64,000 nt of DNA. Origin: Melioribacter sp. GTDB lineage: Bacteria > Bacteroidota > Ignavibacteria > Ignavibacteriales > Melioribacteraceae. The stretch is taken from the NCBI GenBank assembly GCA_003155655.1, contig PMDS01000105.1, positions 1-64,000 on the forward strand. Direction: 5' to 3'. The notes beneath the pieces are model-generated. The model ran no database searches and was not told where the DNA came from. It saw only the letters and a program-made list of their open reading frames with translations. The position numbers and the translations under genes were made by a program. Shown one piece after another: positions 56,875 through 64,000 of the stretch. The first letter of the stretch is position 1, and the number at the start of each line of letters is the position of its first letter.

Positions 56875-59499
56875 ATGAAACGTAGGGTTTTTATTAAAAA
56901 CAGTGCAATGACGATTGGATTGGCAAGTACGCCTTCCATTCTTTTAGCGGCGGCCAAAGCAGAGGATAAAAAAACATCACAAACTTCAGGAGCAGTTCCT
57001 CAAGAGATCCGCTCAGTTGAATACCGCCGACGTGCGAAGTCTGGCCAGTTTTTGCCAAAACCACCGGAGAGCACAAACATCAGTCCTTTACCAATGCCAT
57101 TGTCCGAACGGCTTAAACGAAATATTGTGCCGCGCCGGGGATTTTGCTGTATTTCTCCCGGTGGCGAAGGGCTTATTGCAGGAAATGGGGCTGTTAATAT
57201 TGAAATAAATGGTAATCCATATACCGAAAGAATTCCTTTCAGCCACGAGAGCCTGTTTACTCCCCGTAAGAAATCTTTCGAAGCTCCAAAGATTGCAAAC
57301 GTTTTTCCTCAGGTGCGGAAAATGATTATGGAAGGAAAATACAGCGAAGCTGCAATGTTAGGTTATAACGAGTGGCATAAAACCACTATGGTAAGACAGG
57401 CAGGAATGTTCGGCGGCGGAAGATTTTCTATGCTTTTAGAGTTACCGAAAAGTACATCGATCAAAGACTATCTCCGCACAGTTGATTTCGAAAGTACCGA
57501 GGTGAAAATTTTCTGGACTGATGAAAGAGGCGAATGGGTCCGCAGGACTTTCACTTCGCGGCCCGACAATGTTGTTGTTCAATGGCTGACAGCTCCCACC
57601 GGACAATCAGTAAATGTTCGAATCAAGATGTCAGAAGCAATTGCAGGACCCGGGCGCGGTTCAGGAGGACCGGGCGGAACACCAGCAGCAAGCAGCAGTT
57701 CCAGCAAAGCACAAAAAGATTTCAACGAGCAGAGGCTGATTATCAAAGGCTGTTTGGATACTTCTGTTGATAACAGGGGTTATGCCAATATAACCCGAGT
57801 TGTACGGGAGGGTGGTTCAGCCCATATGGATGGAGATACACTGGTTGTAGAGAATGCTTCATCTGTAATATTGCTAACGCGTATTGAATATTTGCCGGAT
57901 TACAGCGAAGAGAAGGTAGAAGCTGTACGGAAGTCACTTGAAGGACTTACCCCAGACTATACTAAACTACTTGAGCGGGCTCGAAAAGTACAGGCAGAGA
58001 TGCTAAACCGTGTTACAGTGGATTTCGGCGATGCCTCTAAATTTGGACTTTCAGCTGAGGAACTTCTATCAGATCAGCGAAGCAGCCCAGGCTATTCCGG
58101 TGCTTTTCTTAAAACTTTTTTCGAGATGTGCCGCTATTGGTTCATCATCACTACGGGTAAGTACCGCAGCGTATCTGCATTAACGAATGTCAATACTAAT
58201 TTACAAGTTGCGCCAATGAACATTGGCAATTACCGCGAAGGCGAACTGGCCTACTTCGACTGGATTGAAAGTCTGGTACCTGATTTCCATTCTAACGCAA
58301 AAAATATTTATGGTATGCGGGGCGCCCATTATCCTATTGCGCCGACAAAAGATTCCGGTGTTTTTACCAGTTACGATCACGCAGATAGCACCGGAGAAAC
58401 ATGGCCGCATCCATACTGGATTAGCGCTGGTGGCTGGGTCGTCCGGCCGTTCTGGGATTACTATCTTACTACTGGTGATCTGGATTTCCTTCGTAACCGT
58501 ATGGTTCCAATTTATAAGGATCTGGCATTGTTCTATGAGGACTTTCTGACAGTTACAGATAAAAACGGAAATTATGTTTTCGTTCCATCTTTTTCTCCTG
58601 AGAATAATCCTGGTAATCTTAACCCCGGATGCATGGCTGTTATAAATGCCACAATGGACATTTCAGTGTGCAGGGAAGTTCTGTCCAATTTGGTTGAAGC
58701 TTGTGAATTATTGGGCATTGAAGCAGGCAGTACACCGAAATGGAAAGCAATGCTAACCAAGCTGCCTCCTTACATGCTCGAACCAGATGGGACCTTGAAG
58801 GAATGGGCATGGTCCGACCTGGGAGAACGTTATAACCACCGTCATATTTCTCATGGCTACGGCGCATGGCCCGGCGACGAATTTGATCCGGATCGCACAC
58901 CGCTGCTGGCAAAGGCTTTGGTAATAGCAAACCGAAAGCGCGTGCATGAGCGGTTAGCAGCTCATAGCCATTGCCAACGCGCCTTGATTGGCGCAAGACT
59001 AAAAGATAATTATTTGGTGGATAGCGAACTGCGTCAACTTCTTGAAGAAGGTTTTGTTGGTACTACGCTTCTGTGTCCTCACGACCCTTACGCTAATATG
59101 CGAATACCCGATGCACAAGGTGGGATTCCTGCAATCATGATGGAGATGTTAGCATACTCTCGTCCCGGAGTGATCGAGGTTCTTCCGGCTCTTCCTCCCA
59201 CATTGAATAAGGGATCCATCAATGGAATGCTCCTTCGTACATTTGCGAGACTGGACAAACTTACCTGGAACATGGATGCCCGGACTGTGGACTTAACCGT
59301 CACCTCTGTCAGGAAACAGGAGGTAACTCTGATTGCCCGGTATGGTATCATAAAAATTTCTACTTCTTCAGGAGCTTTGGTATCAAGACCCAAGCCGGAC
59401 GAGGCAACCTGCAATTTGCATCTTCCGGAAGGAAAGCCTGTGGAAATTCATTTGAAAATTGGTCAGCGCAACCCGCTGGATTGGATTAATTGGGAATAA
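56875..59499 (+). CDS. GH95-like enzyme with Tat signal (alpha-L-fucosidase/galactosidase type), paralogue 1
   Basis: This 874-residue protein starts with a twin-arginine signal (K-R-R-V-F-I-K, then a hydrophobic stretch to A-A-K-A). GH95 landmarks are the N-terminal beta-sandwich (I-A-G-N-G-A-V-N-I-E), T-S-R-P-D-N-V-V-V-Q, the helical barrel with S-F-S-P-E-N (acid E576), H-R-H-I-S-H-G-Y-G-A-W-P-G and I-P-D-A-Q-G-G-I-P-A-I (D746). The last of these stands where GH95 has Q-I-D-G-N-F-G. The Asn pair region (T-N-V-N-T-N-L-Q) is also present. A Gly/Ser-rich insertion lies near residues 256-282. In this cluster it may remove alpha-L-galactose or L-fucose from xylan or xyloglucan side chains. GAGGAG precedes the start. 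Confidence 0.82.
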   Translation: MKRRVFIKNSAMTIGLASTPSILLAAAKAEDKKTSQTSGAVPQEIRSVEYRRRAKSGQFLPKPPESTNISPLPMPLSERLKRNIVPRRGFCCISPGGEGLIAGNGAVNIEINGNPYTERIPFSHESLFTPRKKSFEAPKIANVFPQVRKMIMEGKYSEAAMLGYNEWHKTTMVRQAGMFGGGRFSMLLELPKSTSIKDYLRTVDFESTEVKIFWTDERGEWVRRTFTSRPDNVVVQWLTAPTGQSVNVRIKMSEAIAGPGRGSGGPGGTPAASSSSSKAQKDFNEQRLIIKGCLDTSVDNRGYANITRVVREGGSAHMDGDTLVVENASSVILLTRIEYLPDYSEEKVEAVRKSLEGLTPDYTKLLERARKVQAEMLNRVTVDFGDASKFGLSAEELLSDQRSSPGYSGAFLKTFFEMCRYWFIITTGKYRSVSALTNVNTNLQVAPMNIGNYREGELAYFDWIESLVPDFHSNAKNIYGMRGAHYPIAPTKDSGVFTSYDHADSTGETWPHPYWISAGGWVVRPFWDYYLTTGDLDFLRNRMVPIYKDLALFYEDFLTVTDKNGNYVFVPSFSPENNPGNLNPGCMAVINATMDISVCREVLSNLVEACELLGIEAGSTPKWKAMLTKLPPYMLEPDGTLKEWAWSDLGERYNHRHISHGYGAWPGDEFDPDRTPLLAKALVIANRKRVHERLAAHSHCQRALIGARLKDNYLVDSELRQLLEEGFVGTTLLCPHDPYANMRIPDAQGGIPAIMMEMLAYSRPGVIEVLPALPPTLNKGSINGMLLRTFARLDKLTWNMDARTVDLTVTSVRKQEVTLIARYGIIKISTSSGALVSRPKPDEATCNLHLPEGKPVEIHLKIGQRNPLDWINWE

Positions 59500-59523
59500 C
59501 TAATAATTAAAAATAAAAAATAT

Positions 59524-62244
59524 ATGAAACGTAGAGAATTTTTTAAAGCAAGTGCAGCCGTTACCGGCTTGATGGCTTCCATGGAAATATCACCATTGCT
59601 TGCATCGGATGAAACAAAATCCTCTAAAAAAGGAATTCTGAAAGCAGACAATCGTTCAAAAGAGTATCTTAAACGAGTTCAAAAGGGACCATTCCTTCCC
59701 AAACCGCCAGTTGTGGGAAGATCATATCCGGTATCTCCTATGCCATTGGCAGAACGGGTTAAACGGGAGATTGTTCCACAGCATGGCTTTTGCAGTATTG
59801 CCCAGGGAAATTCAGTAAGAGAAGCCCTTACATCAGGTAATGGTAAAATGACAATTGAGTTGATGGGCGACCCCTATTCGGAAAAAATCCTTTTCCACCA
59901 TGAAAGCTTGTTAATGCCGTGGAAGAGACCAATTGAAGCGCCTAACGTTGCAGCTATCTTTTCACAAGTCAGGCAATTGGCTATGAATGGTAAAACAAAT
60001 GAAGCCCTTGCACTGGCTCTTAAGAATATGAATGAAAGTCCAGTGAAGCAGGATACCGAGCCGCATCTGACTATCCCTGCATTTCTCATGCAGCTTAATC
60101 TTATTGAAACCAGCCCTGTCATGAACTATTTGCGTACTGTTAATTTTGAGAATTGCGAAATAAAAGTGGCCTGGACAGACCAAAACGGAGACTGGCTCCG
60201 TCAAACATTTACATCCCGGCCCGACAATGTAGTTGTTCAAAAACTAACACCTCCACCTGGTAAGACAATGAACATCGGGATCTCCTTGGAGAAATCCGCG
60301 CAATGGAGTTTGGTTTCCGGAATGGACTGGGGTGCAACAAGTGGAATTGGAACAACAAATCCGGATATGTTAGCATTTACTCAGTTGACAGAAGATCAGA
60401 AAAGACTGGCTCCAAAGGGCGTTGAAGCAAATGAAGTAAAATTGGATTGCAACGAATTGAGGTTAATTTACAAATGTCTTTTAGATACCTCGGTGGATAA
60501 TAGTGGATTCGCCGGAATAACCCGTGTAGTCCGCACCGGTGGTTCAGCCAAAATGGATGGGAATACTCTTGTTATCAAGAATGCATCATCGGTTACGTTA
60601 CTTACACGCATAGAACATTTTTCCGACTTCAGCAACGACAAAGTTAAAGCTCTTGAGAAAGCGGTGGAAGGACTGACTTCTGATTATAATGTATTATTGG
60701 AACGGCATCAAAAGATACAGTCAGAAATTTTAAATCGTGTTACTGTTGATTTCGGCGGGGATCAGCAATATGGTATGTCATTAGAGGAACTTTTAGTTGA
60801 TCAACAATCAAGGCCGGACTTTTCACCGGCATTATTAGATAAAATATTTGAGATGGGACGCTATTGGTTCATTATCAATAGTGGAAAGTATCCGAGCATT
60901 GCAGCCGGAGTTAATTCAACAATAAACCTTCAGACGGCAGGTGCAGTTCAGGGTGATCTCAAAGAAGGTATGGAAGCCTATTTCAAATGGATGGAGGAAA
61001 TCGCGCCTGATTGCAGAAACAACGCAAAGAACATCTTCGGTTTTCGCGGGACTTCTTATCCACTCTTTCCTGATAAAGGTTTCGGCGTTAATTTTTATTA
61101 TAATAATATGCCTGAAATAGGGATCTGGCCTTACTGGATTTCTGCGGGAGGATGGTGTCTTCGTCATTTTTGGGATCATTACCTGGTTACAGGAGATTTG
61201 GAATTTCTCCGCAACCGGGTAGTTCCTGCCTATAAAGAATTGGCAGCATTTTATGAAGATTTCCTGACTCTCGCCGACAAAAACGGAAATTATATTTTTG
61301 TACCATCGATCTCTCCCGAGAACACACCAGCAAGAACCAACTTGACAGAACCTTTGATGATCAATGCCGCGATGGATATAGCTGTGTGCAGAGAAGTATT
61401 GACCAATCTGATAACTTCGTGCGAGACCCTGAATATTGAAAATGAAAACGTAACGAAATGGAAGGCGATGTTAAGCAAGATGCCGCCCTACCAGATGGAA
61501 GCGGACGGAACTTTGAAGGAATGGGGAGGGCCTGCACTGCAAGAACATTATGGTCACCGGCATATCTCGCATCTATACGGTGTCTGGCCTGGTGATGAAA
61601 TTGATCCGGATCGTACACCACAGCTTGCCCGGGCTGCTGAGATTGCCGACAGGAGGCGCGCATTTGATACAATGCCAAAAGGAGTCGCCGGCGAAACATT
61701 GGCGGCTTATACCCGTTGCCACCGCGCCCTGGTTGGAACCCGGCTCAAAGACAATATTATTGTTGACATCCAATTGAGGCAAATGATTGAACAGGGTTAC
61801 GTCAGCAACTCATTGAGATGCTCACGCGAACCTTACGGTATTCCAATACCTGATGCACAGGCTGGAATTCCTGCAATCATAATGGAGATGTTACTTTATT
61901 CTCGTCCCGGAGTAATTGAGATATTACCTGCGCTTCCTCTTTCGCTGAAAAAGGGTTCGATCAAAGGTATGCTTGCCCGCACTTTTGCAAGGATAGACAA
62001 GCTGAGCTGGGATATGGATGCAAGAAAAGTAGAACTAACCATCACCTCATTAATAAAGCAAGACATCACATTGATTGCCCGTTATGGTATCGAAGAAATA
62101 TCAGCACCAGGCGGAGTTCTTGCATCAACATTTCACCGAGGCAAAGCCGACTGCGAGATACAACTGCCTGAGAACAAACCGGTGAAAATACATTTGAAGC
62201 TTGGCAATCATAAACCAAATGATTGGGTCTCTGAGGTAGGATAG
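59524..62244 (+). CDS. GH95-like enzyme with Tat signal, paralogue 2
   Basis: This 906-residue protein is a clear paralogue of the preceding one, 24 bp downstream. The Tat signal is K-R-R-E-F-F-K-A-S. It keeps I-S-P-E-N (acid E599), H-R-H-I-S-H-L-Y-G-V-W-P-G-D and I-P-D-A-Q-A-G-I-P-A-I (D777), but the region of the Asn pair differs (G-V-N-S-T-I-N-L-Q). It lacks the Gly/Ser insertion of paralogue 1 and has its own inserts. The two enzymes may have split substrate linkages. The AT-only leader has no Shine-Dalgarno sequence. The stop codon lies inside the left flanking repeat of a MITE-like element. Confidence 0.82.
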   Translation: MKRREFFKASAAVTGLMASMEISPLLASDETKSSKKGILKADNRSKEYLKRVQKGPFLPKPPVVGRSYPVSPMPLAERVKREIVPQHGFCSIAQGNSVREALTSGNGKMTIELMGDPYSEKILFHHESLLMPWKRPIEAPNVAAIFSQVRQLAMNGKTNEALALALKNMNESPVKQDTEPHLTIPAFLMQLNLIETSPVMNYLRTVNFENCEIKVAWTDQNGDWLRQTFTSRPDNVVVQKLTPPPGKTMNIGISLEKSAQWSLVSGMDWGATSGIGTTNPDMLAFTQLTEDQKRLAPKGVEANEVKLDCNELRLIYKCLLDTSVDNSGFAGITRVVRTGGSAKMDGNTLVIKNASSVTLLTRIEHFSDFSNDKVKALEKAVEGLTSDYNVLLERHQKIQSEILNRVTVDFGGDQQYGMSLEELLVDQQSRPDFSPALLDKIFEMGRYWFIINSGKYPSIAAGVNSTINLQTAGAVQGDLKEGMEAYFKWMEEIAPDCRNNAKNIFGFRGTSYPLFPDKGFGVNFYYNNMPEIGIWPYWISAGGWCLRHFWDHYLVTGDLEFLRNRVVPAYKELAAFYEDFLTLADKNGNYIFVPSISPENTPARTNLTEPLMINAAMDIAVCREVLTNLITSCETLNIENENVTKWKAMLSKMPPYQMEADGTLKEWGGPALQEHYGHRHISHLYGVWPGDEIDPDRTPQLARAAEIADRRRAFDTMPKGVAGETLAAYTRCHRALVGTRLKDNIIVDIQLRQMIEQGYVSNSLRCSREPYGIPIPDAQAGIPAIIMEMLLYSRPGVIEILPALPLSLKKGSIKGMLARTFARIDKLSWDMDARKVELTITSLIKQDITLIARYGIEEISAPGGVLASTFHRGKADCEIQLPENKPVKIHLKLGNHKPNDWVSEVG

Positions 62245-62380
62245 ATTGTTATGCTGTCAGGTTAACAAAAATAACTCATCCCCTTAATCCCCTTCTCTTA
62301 ATAAGAGAAGGGGAAATAGGGGTTGAGTTCATAGGAATAATATGCAATGCTGCTAACCTGATAGCATTGGGATAGATTGT
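62239..62380. mobile_element. MITE-like element (about 120 bp) with TIRs and 11-bp flanking repeat
   Basis: Terminal inverted repeats ATGCTGTCAGGTTAACA (62251-62267) and TGCTAACCTGATAGCAT (62351-62367) match at 15 of 17 positions. Exact 11-bp direct repeats GGATAGATTGT flank them (62239-62249 and 62370-62380), as a target duplication would. Inside is a large hairpin at 62273-62329, where 24 of 28 paired bases match around CCCCTTCTCTTA/TAAGAGAAGGGG. It has no coding capacity. The insertion touches the stop codon of the GH95 paralogue 2 gene without altering the protein. Confidence 0.6.
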
Positions 62381-62648
62381 ATCTCTTATACATTAAAGCT
62401 GATTCAAAAAGATGGCGTAAAATAGTTATGAAGATTTCAAAAAGTAAAAACGAGGAGATGAAAGTTGTTAAAAAGTGCCATAAAGTTTTTTCTTACGGCA
62501 ATTAACTTATTATAGTTCTATTAATTATGATCAGGATATTTATTAAGACTCAAATAATTCCAAATTATAAATGATATGGAAAATTGTTTTACAGTAATAA
62601 TGATTTGAGGACATAAATTTTACTAAAATATAAATGGGAAGCGGTAAA
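62381..62648. other. Intergenic region before the GH63-like gene
   Basis: No gene is seen. It probably contains the promoter of the next gene. A purine-rich GGGAAGCGG lies just before its ATG. Confidence 0.4.
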
Positions 62649-64000
62649 ATGAAAAATATTGTTAACCAAATAATCAAGAAAACAATTGCGCTGTTAGTAG
62701 TGATAATGCTCAGTTTATCTTTCACAACATTATTTGCACAAGCAAGTAAACGTGCCAATAGTCAAAATAAAACACCCGGAGAATACTATAATGAAATGCA
62801 AAGAAAACTTGCCTCCGGCTGGAATACATGGAACACTCGCAGTGTTTTATCCCAGGTACTTTTACCGGAATACTTTGCAATTAATTTTCAGTTGCAGGAT
62901 CTGAAGTCAGGTGCTATCTTAAGAGAAGCATTGATCGGCAGGCGTGGTAGGGATATTGAAAATGTTATCCCCGGCCCGCATGCTTACGATGGTTCCTATA
63001 CAGAGTTAGCAGTCGACTGGAGAAATATTAATATAAATGTTAAAACAGCTTCAGACGCAAAAAACCTTGTGATTATTATTACTCCTGATAAATCGAAGAA
63101 TTCAGGAGTGGTTTTAATAAAACCAGATATGATCTGGGGAAAAAAAGGTAAAGTCGAAGTTGTAAAAGACGGGTTTGTGTTTCGAGGTAATAACGAAGAG
63201 CTAAAATTTTACATAAGCACTAAAGGAAAAATATCATTTAATGATTCTACAATTACCTGCCCTTTAAATGATAGGATTATCGTGTCAACTTATGTTGATA
63301 AAAATGAAAGCGAGATAGAAACATTAGTAAACCTGGCAGGGAAAAAACTTGAGGATACAAAAAAAGTATATGGTTCAGATAGCTCATTGTATGATGCGAT
63401 GCAATCAGTTCTGGCATGGGATGTAATTTATGAACCGACACATAAAATTGTTATTTCACCGGTCAGCCGCATTTGGAACTGCGGCTGGTGGAACGGCTGG
63501 GTATTATTTGACTGGGATACCTATTTCGCATCGTATATGTATTCACTTGATAACAAAGATCTTTCATATGCAAACGCTATTGCAGTTACAAAAAATATAA
63601 CTTCAGCTGGTTTTGTGCCTAATTGCAGCGCCGGGGTCGGCAAAAGTGAAGACCATTCACAACCTCCTGTTGGTTCATATATTGTTTGGAAAATTTATGA
63701 AAAATACAAAGAGAAATGGTTTCTTAAGGAAGTATTTGATGAGCTCCTGTCATGGAACCGCTGGTGGGAAAGCAAACGGGATATTGATGGTTATCTTTGT
63801 TGGGGAAGTGATCTAGACTATGCAGAAAAAATGCCCAAATCGCTGTCTAAACAGATTAATACAAAACAAGCAGCTATGTGGGAATCCGGTCTTGATAATT
63901 CGCCTATGTATGATGAGGCTGCATTCGATTCGGTAAAACATAAAATGCTGCTTGCCGATGTTGGTTTAATGAGCATGTATGTTTTAGATTGTCAGCACCT
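62649..64000 (+). CDS. GH63-like alpha-glycosidase (partial, runs off window)
   Basis: The frame is open from ATG 62649 to the end of the window (450 codons). A signal peptide (A-L-L-V-V-I-M-L-S-L-S … L-F-A-Q) is followed by an N-terminal beta domain and the start of an (alpha/alpha)6 barrel. GH63/YgjK-like signatures are N-C-G-W-W-N-G-W-V-L-F-D-W-D-T-Y-F-A, Q-P-P-V-G-S-Y-I-V-W and M-W-E-S-G-L-D-N-S-P-M-Y-D. Family members cleave alpha-glucosidic or related alpha bonds. The second catalytic residue would lie beyond the window. GGGAAGCGG precedes the start. Confidence 0.82.
   Translation, partial: MKNIVNQIIKKTIALLVVIMLSLSFTTLFAQASKRANSQNKTPGEYYNEMQRKLASGWNTWNTRSVLSQVLLPEYFAINFQLQDLKSGAILREALIGRRGRDIENVIPGPHAYDGSYTELAVDWRNININVKTASDAKNLVIIITPDKSKNSGVVLIKPDMIWGKKGKVEVVKDGFVFRGNNEELKFYISTKGKISFNDSTITCPLNDRIIVSTYVDKNESEIETLVNLAGKKLEDTKKVYGSDSSLYDAMQSVLAWDVIYEPTHKIVISPVSRIWNCGWWNGWVLFDWDTYFASYMYSLDNKDLSYANAIAVTKNITSAGFVPNCSAGVGKSEDHSQPPVGSYIVWKIYEKYKEKWFLKEVFDELLSWNRWWESKRDIDGYLCWGSDLDYAEKMPKSLSKQINTKQAAMWESGLDNSPMYDEAAFDSVKHKMLLADVGLMSMYVLDCQH

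Overview
The window is AT-rich DNA from a bacterium of the Bacteroidota/Chlorobiota/Ignavibacteriota assemblage, most likely an Ignavibacteria-type organism. The main evidence is two large secreted proteins ending in the 'LYQNYPNPFNP' type IX secretion (T9SS) sorting tail, together with many Opp-like envelope proteins, lipoproteins and FN3/InlB-type repeat proteins. No rRNA, tRNA or CRISPR was seen. The last gene runs off the right edge.

Region 1 (1-6.5 kb) is gene-poor and decayed. It holds a frameshifted small membrane-protein gene, a complete IS3-family insertion sequence (1139-2548, with terminal inverted repeats, an A-rich target duplication and a -1 slippery site), an unknown secreted protein and an FN3/InlB-repeat lipoprotein.

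Region 2 (6.7-21.9 kb) is one tightly packed plus-strand operon. It encodes an FHA-domain membrane protein, a membrane-anchored PP2C phosphatase with a periplasmic SH3-like tail, a membrane Ser/Thr kinase, two lipoproteins, a TolB-like propeller/outer-membrane-barrel fusion, a periplasmic TPR protein and a complete Opp/Dpp-type ABC importer (binding protein, two permeases, two ATPases). The layout suggests a trans-envelope phospho-signalling module coupled to solute (peptide-like) uptake. This is my main candidate for an undescribed system. A small frameshifted reading frame overlaps its end, and two small secreted-protein genes follow.

Region 3 (23.5-34.4 kb) holds two giant T9SS cargo proteins flanking a zinc-ribbon/DUF4190-like membrane protein. 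After these come a structured intergenic region, a YtxH/DUF948-like pair and a membrane-anchored sialidase-fold protein.

Region 4 (35-64 kb) is a plant-polysaccharide degradation locus without SusC/SusD or a regulator in view. It contains a carboxylesterase, GH3 beta-xylosidase-like, GH2 exo-glucosaminidase-like, a DUF362 membrane protein, GH67 alpha-glucuronidase, GH54 arabinofuranosidase with unusual appendages, a VKOR-DsbA fusion, GH27 alpha-galactosidase, GH2 beta-galactosidase, two tandem Tat-exported GH95-like enzymes and a partial GH63-like enzyme. The set of linkages suits a complex glucuronoarabinoxylan carrying galactosyl and possibly fucosyl or L-galactosyl decorations. Two orphan GH3 C-terminal fragments and a 120-bp MITE-like insertion show that this locus has been assembled and rearranged. 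Several enzyme genes here are visibly richer in G+C than regions 1-3.
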